Source of the DNA: Rhizobiales bacterium 64-17
GTDB taxonomy: Bacteria; Pseudomonadota; Alphaproteobacteria; Rhizobiales; Xanthobacteraceae
Length of the DNA stretch: 64,000 bases
Direction of reading: 5' to 3'
Assembly: GCA_001899285.1 (NCBI GenBank)
Contig: MKWA01000006.1
Coordinates: 44,315 to 108,314, forward strand
Each line of letters begins with the position of its first letter. Within the stretch, counting starts at the first letter, position 1. The translations under genes were made by a program, and so were the position numbers. Shown here piece by piece: positions 34,347-43,006 of this stretch. Below the pieces are notes generated by a model. The model ran no database searches. It was not told where the DNA came from and saw only the letters and a list, made by a program, of their open reading frames with translations.

Positions 34347-35333
34347 ATGAAAGGCTTTTTGGCGGCTCTGTTTGCCGTTCTGCTCGCCGGTCCGGCCTTT
34401 GCGGCGGACAAGGTGACGCTGATGCTCAACTGGTACGTCTACGGTGAGCACGCGCCGTTCTACTACGGCAAGGAAAAGGGCTACTTCAAGGATGCGGGCA
34501 TCGATCTCGAAATCCAGGAAGGCCGCGGCTCCGGCACGGTGACGCAGGTCGTCGCCGCCAAGACCGTGCAGTTCGGTTACGTCGACGTGCCGACGATGAT
34601 GCGCGCCGCGGTGAAGGGCGCGCCGGTGGAAGCGGTCGGCGTCGCGCTGCAGACCAATCCGATGTCGGCGATGGGCTTTGCCGACAAGAACATCAAGAAG
34701 CCGGCCGACATCAAGGGCAAGACCGTCGCCACCACGCCTGGCGATTCGATGTCGCAGATCTGGCCGCTGTTCCTGAAGAAGACCGGCCTCAAGGAATCCG
34801 ACTTCAAGACCGTGTCGGGCGACGCGACCACCAAACTCAACGCGGTGATCAACGGCCAGGCCGATCTGCTGCTCGGCTACGTCATGGACCAGTCGATGAA
34901 GATCAAGGACGCGACCGGCAAGGACGTGTTCCCGATCAAATTCGCCGACTACGGCGTCAACCTGGTGTCGTCCGGCGTCATCGTCAACAAGGACTGGCTC
35001 AAGGACAACGCCGACCTGACCAAGCGTTTCATGGCGGCGGCGACCAAGTCGCTCGAGGAGGCATCGAAGCATCCGAAGGAAGCGGCGCAGGCGATCCTCA
35101 ATGCCAATCCGAAGGGCGGCAAGATCGACACGCTGACTCAAGGCTTCCAGCTGACGATCCCGCTCTACAAGGATCCAGCCGGCAAGAAGAACCGCCCGTT
35201 CAACGTCTCCGACGCCAACATGAAGGACACGGTTGACGTGATGGTCGAATACGGCGGTCTCGATGCCAAGGCGAAGGCCGACTACAAGACCTACTACACC
35301 AACCAGTATCTGCCCGCGGGCAGCGGTAGCTGA
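34347..35333 (+). CDS. ABC transporter substrate-binding protein, NMT1/THI5-like
   Basis: This 328-residue periplasmic receptor has a signal peptide (cleavage after PAFA, about residue 19) and an NMT1/THI5-like fold opening with KVTLMLNWYVYGEHAPFYYGKEKGYFKDAGIDLEI. The motif NWYVYGEHAPFY resembles the ligand-contact region of pyrimidine/thiamine-precursor-type receptors. GGGAGGAGG precedes the start. It lies between its permease (35 nt) and its ATPase (9 nt). Confidence 0.92.
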   Translation: MKGFLAALFAVLLAGPAFAADKVTLMLNWYVYGEHAPFYYGKEKGYFKDAGIDLEIQEGRGSGTVTQVVAAKTVQFGYVDVPTMMRAAVKGAPVEAVGVALQTNPMSAMGFADKNIKKPADIKGKTVATTPGDSMSQIWPLFLKKTGLKESDFKTVSGDATTKLNAVINGQADLLLGYVMDQSMKIKDATGKDVFPIKFADYGVNLVSSGVIVNKDWLKDNADLTKRFMAAATKSLEEASKHPKEAAQAILNANPKGGKIDTLTQGFQLTIPLYKDPAGKKNRPFNVSDANMKDTVDVMVEYGGLDAKAKADYKTYYTNQYLPAGSGS

Positions 35334-35342
35334 GAGGTGACG

Positions 35343-36155
35343 ATGGCCGCGCGGACATTGAAGCTCGTGGACACAGCCGCAGACCAGCGACGCCCCGTGA
35401 TCGAGATGCGGGGCGTCTCCAAGACCTACCGGACGCGCGACGGCGACGTGCCGTCGCTCAAGCCGATCGATTTCACGGTCGCCGAAGGCGAATTCGTGGT
35501 GATCGTCGGCCCGTCCGGCTGCGGCAAGACCACGCTGCTGAAGATGCTCGCCGGCCTGTTGCAGCCGAGTGACGGCGAGGTGGTGGTCGAAGGCAAGGCC
35601 ATCACCAAGCCGCACCGCGATGTCGGCATCGTGTTCCAAACTGCGCTGCTGCTGCCGTGGCGCAACGTGCTCTCCAACGTGATGATGCCGGTCGAAGTGA
35701 AGGGCCTGCCGCGCGCCGAATACGAGCAGCGCGCGCTCGACCTGTTGAAGATGACCGGGCTCGAGGGCTTCGAGCGCAAATATCCCTGGCAGTTGTCGGG
35801 CGGCATGCAGCAGCGCGTGTCGATCTGCCGCGCGCTGGTGCACGATCCGAAGATCGTGCTGATGGACGAGCCGTTCGGCGCGCTCGACGCCATGACCCGC
35901 GAGAAGATGAATGTCGAGCTGCAGCGCATCCAGCGCGAGACAGGCAAGACCGTGTTGCTGATCACGCACTCGATCCCGGAAGCGGTGTTCCTCGCCGATC
36001 GGGTGATGGTGATGAGCGCGCGTCCCGGCGCGATCGCCGCCGTCTACGAGATTCCGATGCCGCGCCCGCGCACGCTCGACGTGCTCGCGGACCCGCGCTT
36101 CGTCGAGATGACCCAGAAGATCCGCGCGCACTTCTCCGACGCGCATATCGACTAG
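35343..36155 (+). CDS. ABC transporter ATP-binding protein, NitT/TauT (SsuB/TauB-like)
   Basis: This 270-residue ATPase has Walker A GPSGCGKTT, signature LSGGMQQRVSICRAL, Walker B VLMDEPFGALD and switch His in LITHSIPEA. ATG 35343 has GAGAGGTG just upstream; an in-frame GTG at 35337 is possible. It completes the transporter; the enzyme genes of the operon start 74 nt later. Confidence 0.95.
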   Translation: MAARTLKLVDTAADQRRPVIEMRGVSKTYRTRDGDVPSLKPIDFTVAEGEFVVIVGPSGCGKTTLLKMLAGLLQPSDGEVVVEGKAITKPHRDVGIVFQTALLLPWRNVLSNVMMPVEVKGLPRAEYEQRALDLLKMTGLEGFERKYPWQLSGGMQQRVSICRALVHDPKIVLMDEPFGALDAMTREKMNVELQRIQRETGKTVLLITHSIPEAVFLADRVMVMSARPGAIAAVYEIPMPRPRTLDVLADPRFVEMTQKIRAHFSDAHID

Positions 36156-36229
36156 GAAAATGGGGCGCGAGGCGGCGTGACCGCCGAGGCCCGAGTTCGC
36201 AAGCTATCGTCGCAAGCATATTCGCAAAC

Positions 36230-37603
36230 ATGACACCGACCCTGACCGTCAAGGATATCCGCCTGACCGAGCGGCATGCGCAGTTCGCGCATCCGTTCCG
36301 GTTCGGCGACGTGACGGTCACCGGCACGGCGCAGGCGTTCGTCCATGTCGATATCGAGGTGGACGGCGAGCGGGTCGAGGGTGCCGCCGCCGAGCTGATG
36401 GTGCCCAAGTGGTTTGACAAGAATCCGGCGCTGACCATCGAGGGGGCCGTCGAGCAGTTGCGCACGTCGCTGCTGCTGGCGCGCGACATCTATCTTGACC
36501 AGAAGAAGCCGATGTCGGCCTTTGCGCTACATGCGGCCGTCTATCCGAAGCAGATCCGCGCCGGCGCCGCGGCCGGTCTGCCGCAACTCGCGGCGGTGTT
36601 CGGCCCGGCGGAGATCGACAAGGCGATCCTCGATGCGTTGCTGCGCGCGCTCGGCATGGACGTGTTCGAGGGGCTCGCCCGCAACGTCATGGGGCTCGAC
36701 GCCCGGCTGACGCCCGATCTCGATCAGGACGCGATCCGCAAGGTGCTCGCGGGCGGTCAGCGACCGGATCGCATCGCCGTGCGCCACACCGTCGGCATGG
36801 TCGATCCGGCGGAAACGCTGGAAGCGGTGGTGCGCGAGCAGGGCTGCCGCTATTTCAAGATCAAGCTGCGCGGCGATCCGGAGCGCGATATTGCCCGGCT
36901 TGAGGAACTGGCCGCCGTGCTCGATCCGCTCGGCGTCGATTATCGCGCGACGCTCGACGCCAACGAGCAATATGCCGATCCGGCGCAGCTTCTGAAACTG
37001 GTCGAGATGTTGCAGGCCGCGCCCCGGCTGGCGGCGTTCCAGCAGCGCATGCTCTATATCGAGCAGCCGCTGCCGCGCGAATTGACCTGGAAGACCCCGC
37101 TCGGCGCGGTCGGCGAGCGTGTCAACGTCATCATCGACGAGGCCGACGATGGCTACGATACGTTCCCGCGCGCTCTCGCGCTCGGCTATCGCGGCATTTC
37201 CTCGAAATGCTGCAAGGGCCTCTACAAGTCGATCCTGAACACCGCGAGGGCCAAAGCGCGCCCCGGCTGTTTCATCTCGGCCGAAGACCTCACATCGCAG
37301 GCGGGGCTCGCCGTGCAACAGGACACCGCGCTGGTCGCGTTCCTCGGCTGCACCCATGTGGAGCGTAACGGCCATCATTACGGCGATGGTTTCGACGGCG
37401 CGCCGCGCGCCGAGGGCGAGGCGTTCCTTGCCGCGCATCCGGATTTCTATCGCGAGCACAACGGGTCGATCCGTCTGCATATCGAGGACGGCATGCTGGC
37501 GATCGGTTCGCTGGCCGTGCCGGGCTTCGCCTGCGGCGTTCCGCCCGAAGAGATTGCGCAGACTTCAATCACCGACATCAAAACGCAGGAGTTCACGACG
37601 TGA
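36230..37603 (+). CDS. Enolase-superfamily protein (mandelate racemase/muconate-lactonizing-like)
   Basis: This 457-residue protein has an N-terminal capping domain and a C-terminal barrel with the superfamily acid-base residues: FKIK (K210, K212), TLDANEQ (D243), YIEQPL (E278), IIDEADD (D303/E304) and SKCCKG (K326/K329). The Lys pair plus a later Lys fits the muconate-lactonizing/dipeptide epimerase-type layout more than mandelate racemase. It is longer than usual (about 370-400). The start at 36230 has a weak ribosome site. It overlaps the Gfo/Idh/MocA gene by 4 nt. It probably dehydrates or epimerises a sugar acid; the substrate is unknown. Confidence 0.82.
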   Translation: MTPTLTVKDIRLTERHAQFAHPFRFGDVTVTGTAQAFVHVDIEVDGERVEGAAAELMVPKWFDKNPALTIEGAVEQLRTSLLLARDIYLDQKKPMSAFALHAAVYPKQIRAGAAAGLPQLAAVFGPAEIDKAILDALLRALGMDVFEGLARNVMGLDARLTPDLDQDAIRKVLAGGQRPDRIAVRHTVGMVDPAETLEAVVREQGCRYFKIKLRGDPERDIARLEELAAVLDPLGVDYRATLDANEQYADPAQLLKLVEMLQAAPRLAAFQQRMLYIEQPLPRELTWKTPLGAVGERVNVIIDEADDGYDTFPRALALGYRGISSKCCKGLYKSILNTARAKARPGCFISAEDLTSQAGLAVQQDTALVAFLGCTHVERNGHHYGDGFDGAPRAEGEAFLAAHPDFYREHNGSIRLHIEDGMLAIGSLAVPGFACGVPPEEIAQTSITDIKTQEFTT

Positions 37604-38751
37604 GTACCCGCCGCCTCGGCATCATCATGAACGGCGTCACCGGGCGCATGGGCATGAACCAGCATCTGATCCGCTCGATCGTCGCCATCCGCAACGCCGG
37701 CGGCACCGTTCTGTCCGATGGCTCGCGCGTCATGCCCGATCCGATCCTGATCGGCCGCAACGCCGAGAAGGTCGAGGCGCTGGCGAAGAAGTACGGCGTC
37801 ACCCGCTGGGCGACCGATCTCGACAAGGCGCTCGACAACAAGGACGACGAGGTGTTCTTCGATGCGGCGACGACGCAGATGCGCCCGACGCTGCTGGAAA
37901 AGGCGATCAGCAAGGGCAAGCACATCTATTGCGAGAAGCCCATCGCCACCGGTCTCGTTGAGGCGATGAAGGTGGTGAAGCTCGCCGATCAGAAGGGCGT
38001 CAAGACCGGCGTGGTGCAGGACAAGCTGTTCCTGCCCGGTCTGCTCAAGCTCAAGATGCTGCGCGACTCGGGTTTCTTCGGCCGCATGCTCTCGGTGCGC
38101 GGCGAGTTCGGTTACTGGGTGTTTGAGGGCGACTGGCAGGAAGCGCAGCGTCCGTCGTGGAATTACCGTGACGAGGACGGCGGCGGCATCATTCTCGACA
38201 TGATCTGCCACTGGCGCTACGTGCTCGACAACCTGTTCGGCGAAGTCCAGAGCGTCACCTGCCTCGGCGCGACACATATTCCTGATCGCTGGGACGAGAA
38301 CGGCAAGAAATACAAGGCGACGGCGGACGACGCTGCCTATGCCACGTTCCAGCTCGAAGGCGGCGTCATCGCCCACATCAATTCGTCGTGGTGCACGCGC
38401 GTCTATCGCGACGACCTCGTCACCTTCCAGGTCGACGGCACCCATGGTTCGGCGGTGGCGACGCTCACCGACTGCTTCATCCAGCCGCGCCAGGGCACGC
38501 CGCGCCCGGTGTGGAATCCGGACGAGCGCCGCACCGAGGATTTCTTCGCCGAATGGCAGACCGTGCCGGACAATCAGCCGTCCGACAACGGCTTCAAGAT
38601 CCAGTGGGAGATGTTCATCCGCCATCTGATGGAGAACGCGCCCTACAAGCATACGCTGATCGAGGGCGCCAAAGGCGTGCAGCTCGTCGAATGCGCGTTG
38701 CAGAGCTGGAAAGAGCGCCGCTGGATCGACATTCCCGCGCTCAAGGTCTGA
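37600..38751 (+). CDS. Gfo/Idh/MocA-family oxidoreductase
   Basis: This 383-residue NAD(P)-dependent dehydrogenase has an N-terminal Rossmann fold (LGIIMNGVTGRMGMNQHL), the CEKPIATG motif (Lys113 region) that positions the cofactor, and the D200-x3-H204 pair (ILDMICHW) typical of sugar and inositol dehydrogenases of this family. GTG 37600 overlaps the previous stop by 4 nt and has GCAGGAG upstream. In the operon it would oxidise a sugar, polyol or sugar acid, handing a keto product to the isomerase and aldolase-like proteins. Confidence 0.9.
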   Translation: MSTRRLGIIMNGVTGRMGMNQHLIRSIVAIRNAGGTVLSDGSRVMPDPILIGRNAEKVEALAKKYGVTRWATDLDKALDNKDDEVFFDAATTQMRPTLLEKAISKGKHIYCEKPIATGLVEAMKVVKLADQKGVKTGVVQDKLFLPGLLKLKMLRDSGFFGRMLSVRGEFGYWVFEGDWQEAQRPSWNYRDEDGGGIILDMICHWRYVLDNLFGEVQSVTCLGATHIPDRWDENGKKYKATADDAAYATFQLEGGVIAHINSSWCTRVYRDDLVTFQVDGTHGSAVATLTDCFIQPRQGTPRPVWNPDERRTEDFFAEWQTVPDNQPSDNGFKIQWEMFIRHLMENAPYKHTLIEGAKGVQLVECALQSWKERRWIDIPALKV

Positions 38752-38765
38752 AACGGAGGCTCGTC

Positions 38766-39965
38766 ATGAACCGCCACGTTACGTCGCCGCAAAGCCTGTC
38801 GCTGCGCCTGCCGCGCGCCGACAGGAGCCTGGAGAGCTTCACGCTGTCGCAGCCGAAGGATTTTCCGGCGCGCCAGTCGGGCAAGCTCAACCGCGTCGCT
38901 TATGCGGCGGCGCATGTGGTGGCCGATCCGCTGGCGGATATCGATCCATGGCTCGGCATCGCCGTCGACTGGGACCGCACGCTGGCGTTCCGCGAGCATC
39001 TCTGGGATCTCGGCCTCGGCATCGCCGAGGCGATGGACACCGCGCAGCGCGGCATGGGCGTTGACTGGAAGCATTCGCTGGAGTTGATCCAGCGGTCGGT
39101 CGCGGCCGGCAAGGCGCGCGGTCCGGGGCAGGGCGTCATCGCCTCTGGCGCCGGCACCGATCATCTCGCGCCGGAGGATGCGACATCGATCGATGACGTG
39201 ATCCGCGCCTACGAGGAGCAGGTCGAGGCGATCGAGGCGGCGGGGGGGCGCATCATCCTGATGGCGTCGCGCGCGCTCGCGCAGGTCGCCAAGGGGCCGG
39301 ACGACTATGTGAAGGTCTATGGCCGCATCCTGTCGCAACTGCGCGAGCCGACCATCATCCACTGGCTCGGCGACATGTTTGATCCGGCGCTCAAGGGCTA
39401 CTGGGGTTCGGCCGATCTCGGCCAGGCGATGGATACCGCGGTCGCGATCATCAACGACCACGCCGCCAAGGTCGATGGCGTGAAAATCTCACTTCTCGAC
39501 AAGGACAAGGAAATCGCCATGCGCCGCCGCCTCGCCAAGGGCGTGCGGATGTATACCGGCGACGACTTCAACTATGCGGAACTGATCGCCGGCGATGCGC
39601 AAGGCCATTCCGATGCGCTGCTCGGCATCTTCGACGTGATCGCGCCGGCGGCCTCCGCCGCGCTGGCGAAGCTCGCGGCCGGCGACCGCGCAGGCTTCGA
39701 TGCGATTCTCGAACCGACCGTGCCGCTGTCGCGGCAGATCTTTCGTGCGCCGACCCGCTTCTACAAGACCGGCGTGGTGTTCATGGCCTATCTCAACGGC
39801 CATCAGGACCACTTCACCATGGTCGGCGGGCAGGAGAGCACGCGCTCGGCGGTGCATCTCGCGGAAATTTTCCGGCTGGCTGACAAGGCAGGTTTGCTGC
39901 GCGATCCTTCACTCGCCGTCGCGCGCATGCGCGCGGTGCTCGCCACGCGAGGCATCGACGCCTGA
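38766..39965 (+). CDS. DUF993 family protein (DapA-like TIM-barrel, putative aldolase)
   Basis: This 399-residue protein matches the DUF993 family. The barrel-like pattern includes GGRIILMASRALA, PTIIHWLGDMFDPALKGYWGS and DGVKISLLDKDKE. K240 in GVKIS sits where class I DapA-type lyases carry their Schiff-base Lys, so a retro-aldol or dehydratase role is plausible but unproven. ACGGAGG precedes the ATG. The stop overlaps the next ATG by one base (TGATG), so it is made together with the isomerase-like protein. Confidence 0.85.
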   Translation: MNRHVTSPQSLSLRLPRADRSLESFTLSQPKDFPARQSGKLNRVAYAAAHVVADPLADIDPWLGIAVDWDRTLAFREHLWDLGLGIAEAMDTAQRGMGVDWKHSLELIQRSVAAGKARGPGQGVIASGAGTDHLAPEDATSIDDVIRAYEEQVEAIEAAGGRIILMASRALAQVAKGPDDYVKVYGRILSQLREPTIIHWLGDMFDPALKGYWGSADLGQAMDTAVAIINDHAAKVDGVKISLLDKDKEIAMRRRLAKGVRMYTGDDFNYAELIAGDAQGHSDALLGIFDVIAPAASAALAKLAAGDRAGFDAILEPTVPLSRQIFRAPTRFYKTGVVFMAYLNGHQDHFTMVGGQESTRSAVHLAEIFRLADKAGLLRDPSLAVARMRAVLATRGIDA

Positions 39966-40828
39966 TGCGCGACTTCTCGGCCGATCACCGCTGGCTCTCG
40001 CTCAACACCGCGACGGTCCGCAAGCAGGGCAATTTTGTCGAGATCGTCGAAGCCTGCGTGCGCCATGGCGTGCGCGCGGTGTCGCCGTGGCGCGATCAGG
40101 TCGCCGATGTCGGGCTCGACCGTGCGGTCAAGGCGGTGAAGGACGCCGGGCTCGATCTTTCCGGTTATTGCCGCGGCGGCATGTTCGTTGCCGACGCCAC
40201 GCACCGGCAGGAATCACGCGACGACAATCGCCGCGCGGTGGATGAAGCCAAGGCGCTCGGCGCGCCGTGTCTGGTTCTGGTAGTCGGCGGCCTGCCGCAG
40301 TTCTCGCGGCCGGGCAGCGCGCCGTCGAAGAACCTCGCCGACGCCCACACGATGGTCGAGGAGGAGATCGCTTGTCTCCTCGATTACGCCCGCAAGGCCG
40401 GCATGCCGCTCGCCCTTGAGCCGTTGCATCCGATGTATGCGGCCGATCGCGCCTGCGTGAACACCATGCGTCAGGCGCTCGATATCTGCGACCGGCTCGA
40501 CCCGGCCAAAAGCGGCGCGCTTGGCCTCGCCGTCGATGTCTATCACGTCTACTGGGATTTCGAGCTGAAGGCGCAGATCGCTCGCGCCGGGGGCGAGCGC
40601 ATCCTCGCCTTCCATGTCTGCGACTGGCTGGTCCCGACCCGTGATTTGCTGCTGGACCGCGGCATGATGGGGGATGGCGTCGCCGATATTCCGGCCATTC
40701 GCGCCCTGGTTGAAGCGCAGGGCTTTAACGGCTATGTCGAGGTCGAACTCCTGTCCAACGACTGGTGGTCGCGGCCGATGGACGATGTCATCACGACCTG
40801 CCTAGAGCGCTTCCGCTCCGCCGTATGA
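39965..40828 (+). CDS. Sugar phosphate isomerase/epimerase-like protein (AP endonuclease 2 fold)
   Basis: This 287-residue TIM-barrel protein of the xylose isomerase-like/AP endonuclease 2 group has the expected metal ligands: E152 (LALEPLHP), D191 and H194 (VDVYHVYWD), H217 (FHVCDWL) and E259/E261 (VEVELLSNDWW). It is probably an isomerase or epimerase of a keto sugar or keto acid. It overlaps DUF993 by 1 nt and precedes the DMT transporter by 1 nt. Confidence 0.88.
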   Translation: MRDFSADHRWLSLNTATVRKQGNFVEIVEACVRHGVRAVSPWRDQVADVGLDRAVKAVKDAGLDLSGYCRGGMFVADATHRQESRDDNRRAVDEAKALGAPCLVLVVGGLPQFSRPGSAPSKNLADAHTMVEEEIACLLDYARKAGMPLALEPLHPMYAADRACVNTMRQALDICDRLDPAKSGALGLAVDVYHVYWDFELKAQIARAGGERILAFHVCDWLVPTRDLLLDRGMMGDGVADIPAIRALVEAQGFNGYVEVELLSNDWWSRPMDDVITTCLERFRSAV

Positions 40829-40829
40829 C

Positions 40830-41753
40830 GTGAAACGGTTTTTCTCTTTCTTCGACAACGCCTATCTGATGGCGGCGTTCGCCACCCTGAGCTGGTCCGG
40901 CAATCATATTGTCGGCCGGGCGGTGGCCGGCCATGTGCCGCCCTATTGGCTGTCGATGATGCGCTGGCTGCTGCCGACGGTGCTGCTGGTTGTGTTCAGC
41001 CGCGAGATCATCCGGCGCGACTGGCCGGTGATCCGCTCGCACTGGAAGTCGCTGCTGTTTCTGGCGTTCACCGGCGGCACGATGTTCTCGCTGCTGCAGT
41101 ATGTCGGTCTGCAACTCACCTCCGCGCTCAACGTCTCGGTGCTCAACTCGCTGACGCCGGTGGCGATGGTGGCGGCGGCAGGGCTGATCTTCCGCGACTA
41201 TATCGTGCCGCGGCAGATGATCGGCCTCGCGATATCGCTGATCGGCGTGCTGACGATCCTGTCGCACGGCGACTGGCACGCGCTGACCCAACTCGAATTC
41301 AACACCGGCGACGTGCTGATTGTCTTCAACATGGTGCTGTTCGGCGTCTATGCCGCGTGCCTGCGGCTGCGGCCGGACATGCACTGGCTATCGTTTGCTT
41401 TCGTCATCGCCTCGATCTCGGCGTTGAGCACCATGCCGTTCGTGGCGTGGGAATATCAGATCGGCTATCGGCCGGCGTTCGATCTCGCCACCGTCGGTGC
41501 GGCGCTCTATGTCGCGCTGTTTCCCGGCTTCCTCTCGGTCGCCGCCTGGAATCGCGCTACCGACCTGATCGGCAGCAACCGCGCCGGCCCGTTCATGCAC
41601 CTGATCCCGCTTTACAGCGCGATCCTGGCATCGGTGTTGCTCGGCGAGCAGATCGGTCTCTTCCACGTCGCCGGGCTCGCTTTGATCCTGGTCGGCGTCT
41701 GGCTGGCGTCCGGGAGGGGCCGCGCGGCCGCGCCGGAGGCGGCGAGTTCCTGA
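40830..41753 (+). CDS. DMT-superfamily transporter (EamA domains)
   Basis: This 307-residue membrane protein has about ten spans in two EamA repeats (residues 10-140 and 150-290), with the typical FATLSWSGNHIVGRAV opening and SVLLGEQIGLFHVAGLALILVGVWLA ending. A GTG start at 40830, one base after the previous stop, implies translational coupling. EamA proteins export metabolites or amino acids; at the end of the catabolic operon it may export an overflow product. Confidence 0.9.
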   Translation: MKRFFSFFDNAYLMAAFATLSWSGNHIVGRAVAGHVPPYWLSMMRWLLPTVLLVVFSREIIRRDWPVIRSHWKSLLFLAFTGGTMFSLLQYVGLQLTSALNVSVLNSLTPVAMVAAAGLIFRDYIVPRQMIGLAISLIGVLTILSHGDWHALTQLEFNTGDVLIVFNMVLFGVYAACLRLRPDMHWLSFAFVIASISALSTMPFVAWEYQIGYRPAFDLATVGAALYVALFPGFLSVAAWNRATDLIGSNRAGPFMHLIPLYSAILASVLLGEQIGLFHVAGLALILVGVWLASGRGRAAAPEAASS

Positions 41754-41866
41754 CGCTCAAGTCTCCGCGTTCTCCCTGTCGAACATTCCGATGCGCTCGA
41801 GCCCGGCCCGTTGACGGACGAACCGGCGGTGCCGAAGCCAGCCGCTGCGCCAGCGATAGCTTGTCG

Positions 41867-42807
41867 TTACTTCACGAAACTCTCGTCCACGATCTTGTTC
41901 CAGTCGGCCTTGCCGTCCATCTCGCCGATGATCTGCAGGCCCTTCGCCATGTTGTCCATGCCGTCGTATTCGAAATCGCCGGCGCTCCAGTATTTCAGGT
42001 CGATCAGGCTCTTGATCGAGGAGAGGGTGATCGCCGGATCGAGATTGTACTGTTTGGCGACGATCGCCGCGGCCTCGTCGGGATGCGCATAGATGAAGTC
42101 GACGCCCTTGCGACGCGCGGCGACCAGCTTGCGCAGTTTGTCCTTGTTGGCGGCGGCATATTCGGTGGTGGTCACGCCGACGGTCTGCACCATCGGCGGC
42201 AGTTCGTCCTTGACCATGAACACCGGCGTGAACTTCGCCTTCACCTTCGACCACACCGGGTCCATCACCGGCGCGGCGACGACGCCCTTGTGCTCGACCA
42301 TGGTCAGGCCGCCGCCGATGCCGCCGCCGACCACCGGCTGCGGCTTGATGCCGTTCTTGGCCGCGACCATGATCAACAGCATGTCGGTCACCGATTTCGG
42401 CGCGGTGATCGCCACCTTCTTGCCGTCGAGATCCTTCACCGACTTGATGCCGCTGTCCGGCGCGGCGACCCACAGGATCTCGCCGGCGGTGCGCACGCCG
42501 GTGTGGATGATCTTGAGATTGATGCCCTGCTTGATGGCGGCGATCGCCGCCGACAGGGCGACCTCGCCATAGGGCAGTTCCGATGCCATGACATTCCGCA
42601 TGGTGGTACCGCCGCCTTGCGAGGTCAGCACACCGTCGATGGTCAGGCCTGTTCCTTGTAGAAGCCCTTGTCGATCGCGACAGCATAAGGCGCGCCATAC
42701 ATCAGCACACCCCAATGCGTCACCGTCACGCGTTCGGCGCGGGCGGTGGGCAGCGTCAGGACAACGAGTGCGGTGGCGAAAAGGAGAGCGGCGAAAGAAC
42801 GGCGCAT
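41867..42807 (-). pseudogene. Frameshifted NitT/TauT-type ABC substrate-binding protein
   Basis: From ATG 42807 the frame encodes a normal signal peptide (MRRSFAALLFATALVVLTLP) and the receptor start THWGVLMYGAPYAVAIDKGFYKEQ. It then meets TGA near 42647. The rest of the protein (GLTIDGVLTSQGGGTT... to WNKIVDESFVK) continues in the +1 frame. Restoring one G in CAGGCC near 42648 would rejoin KEQ and GLTIDG exactly, so a single-base deletion or a sequencing error in a short G/C run explains it. No permease or ATPase gene is adjacent. It is orphan and, if the deletion is real, inactive. Confidence 0.85.
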
Positions 42808-43006
42808 GATGATAGCCCCGGAATGCTGAATGCGGCTTATCGCAGCGTGACCGCGGTTTCGGCGAATGTCCAGAAAGCCTGATCTTGCGGCGCAACCTTC
42901 GGATTGCGAAAATTTCTACGCATCAGGCGGACAGACCTGCAAATTTGCGGATGCCCGTGGCGCGGCGACGCTGCTAGTCTTGCGCCGTCGCGATCAGGAA
43001 CATGCC

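Noticed and set aside
33807..36146. Open frame of 779 codons on the minus strand opposite the NitT/TauT transporter genes
   Set aside because: It crosses three recognised plus-strand genes and shows no family motif.
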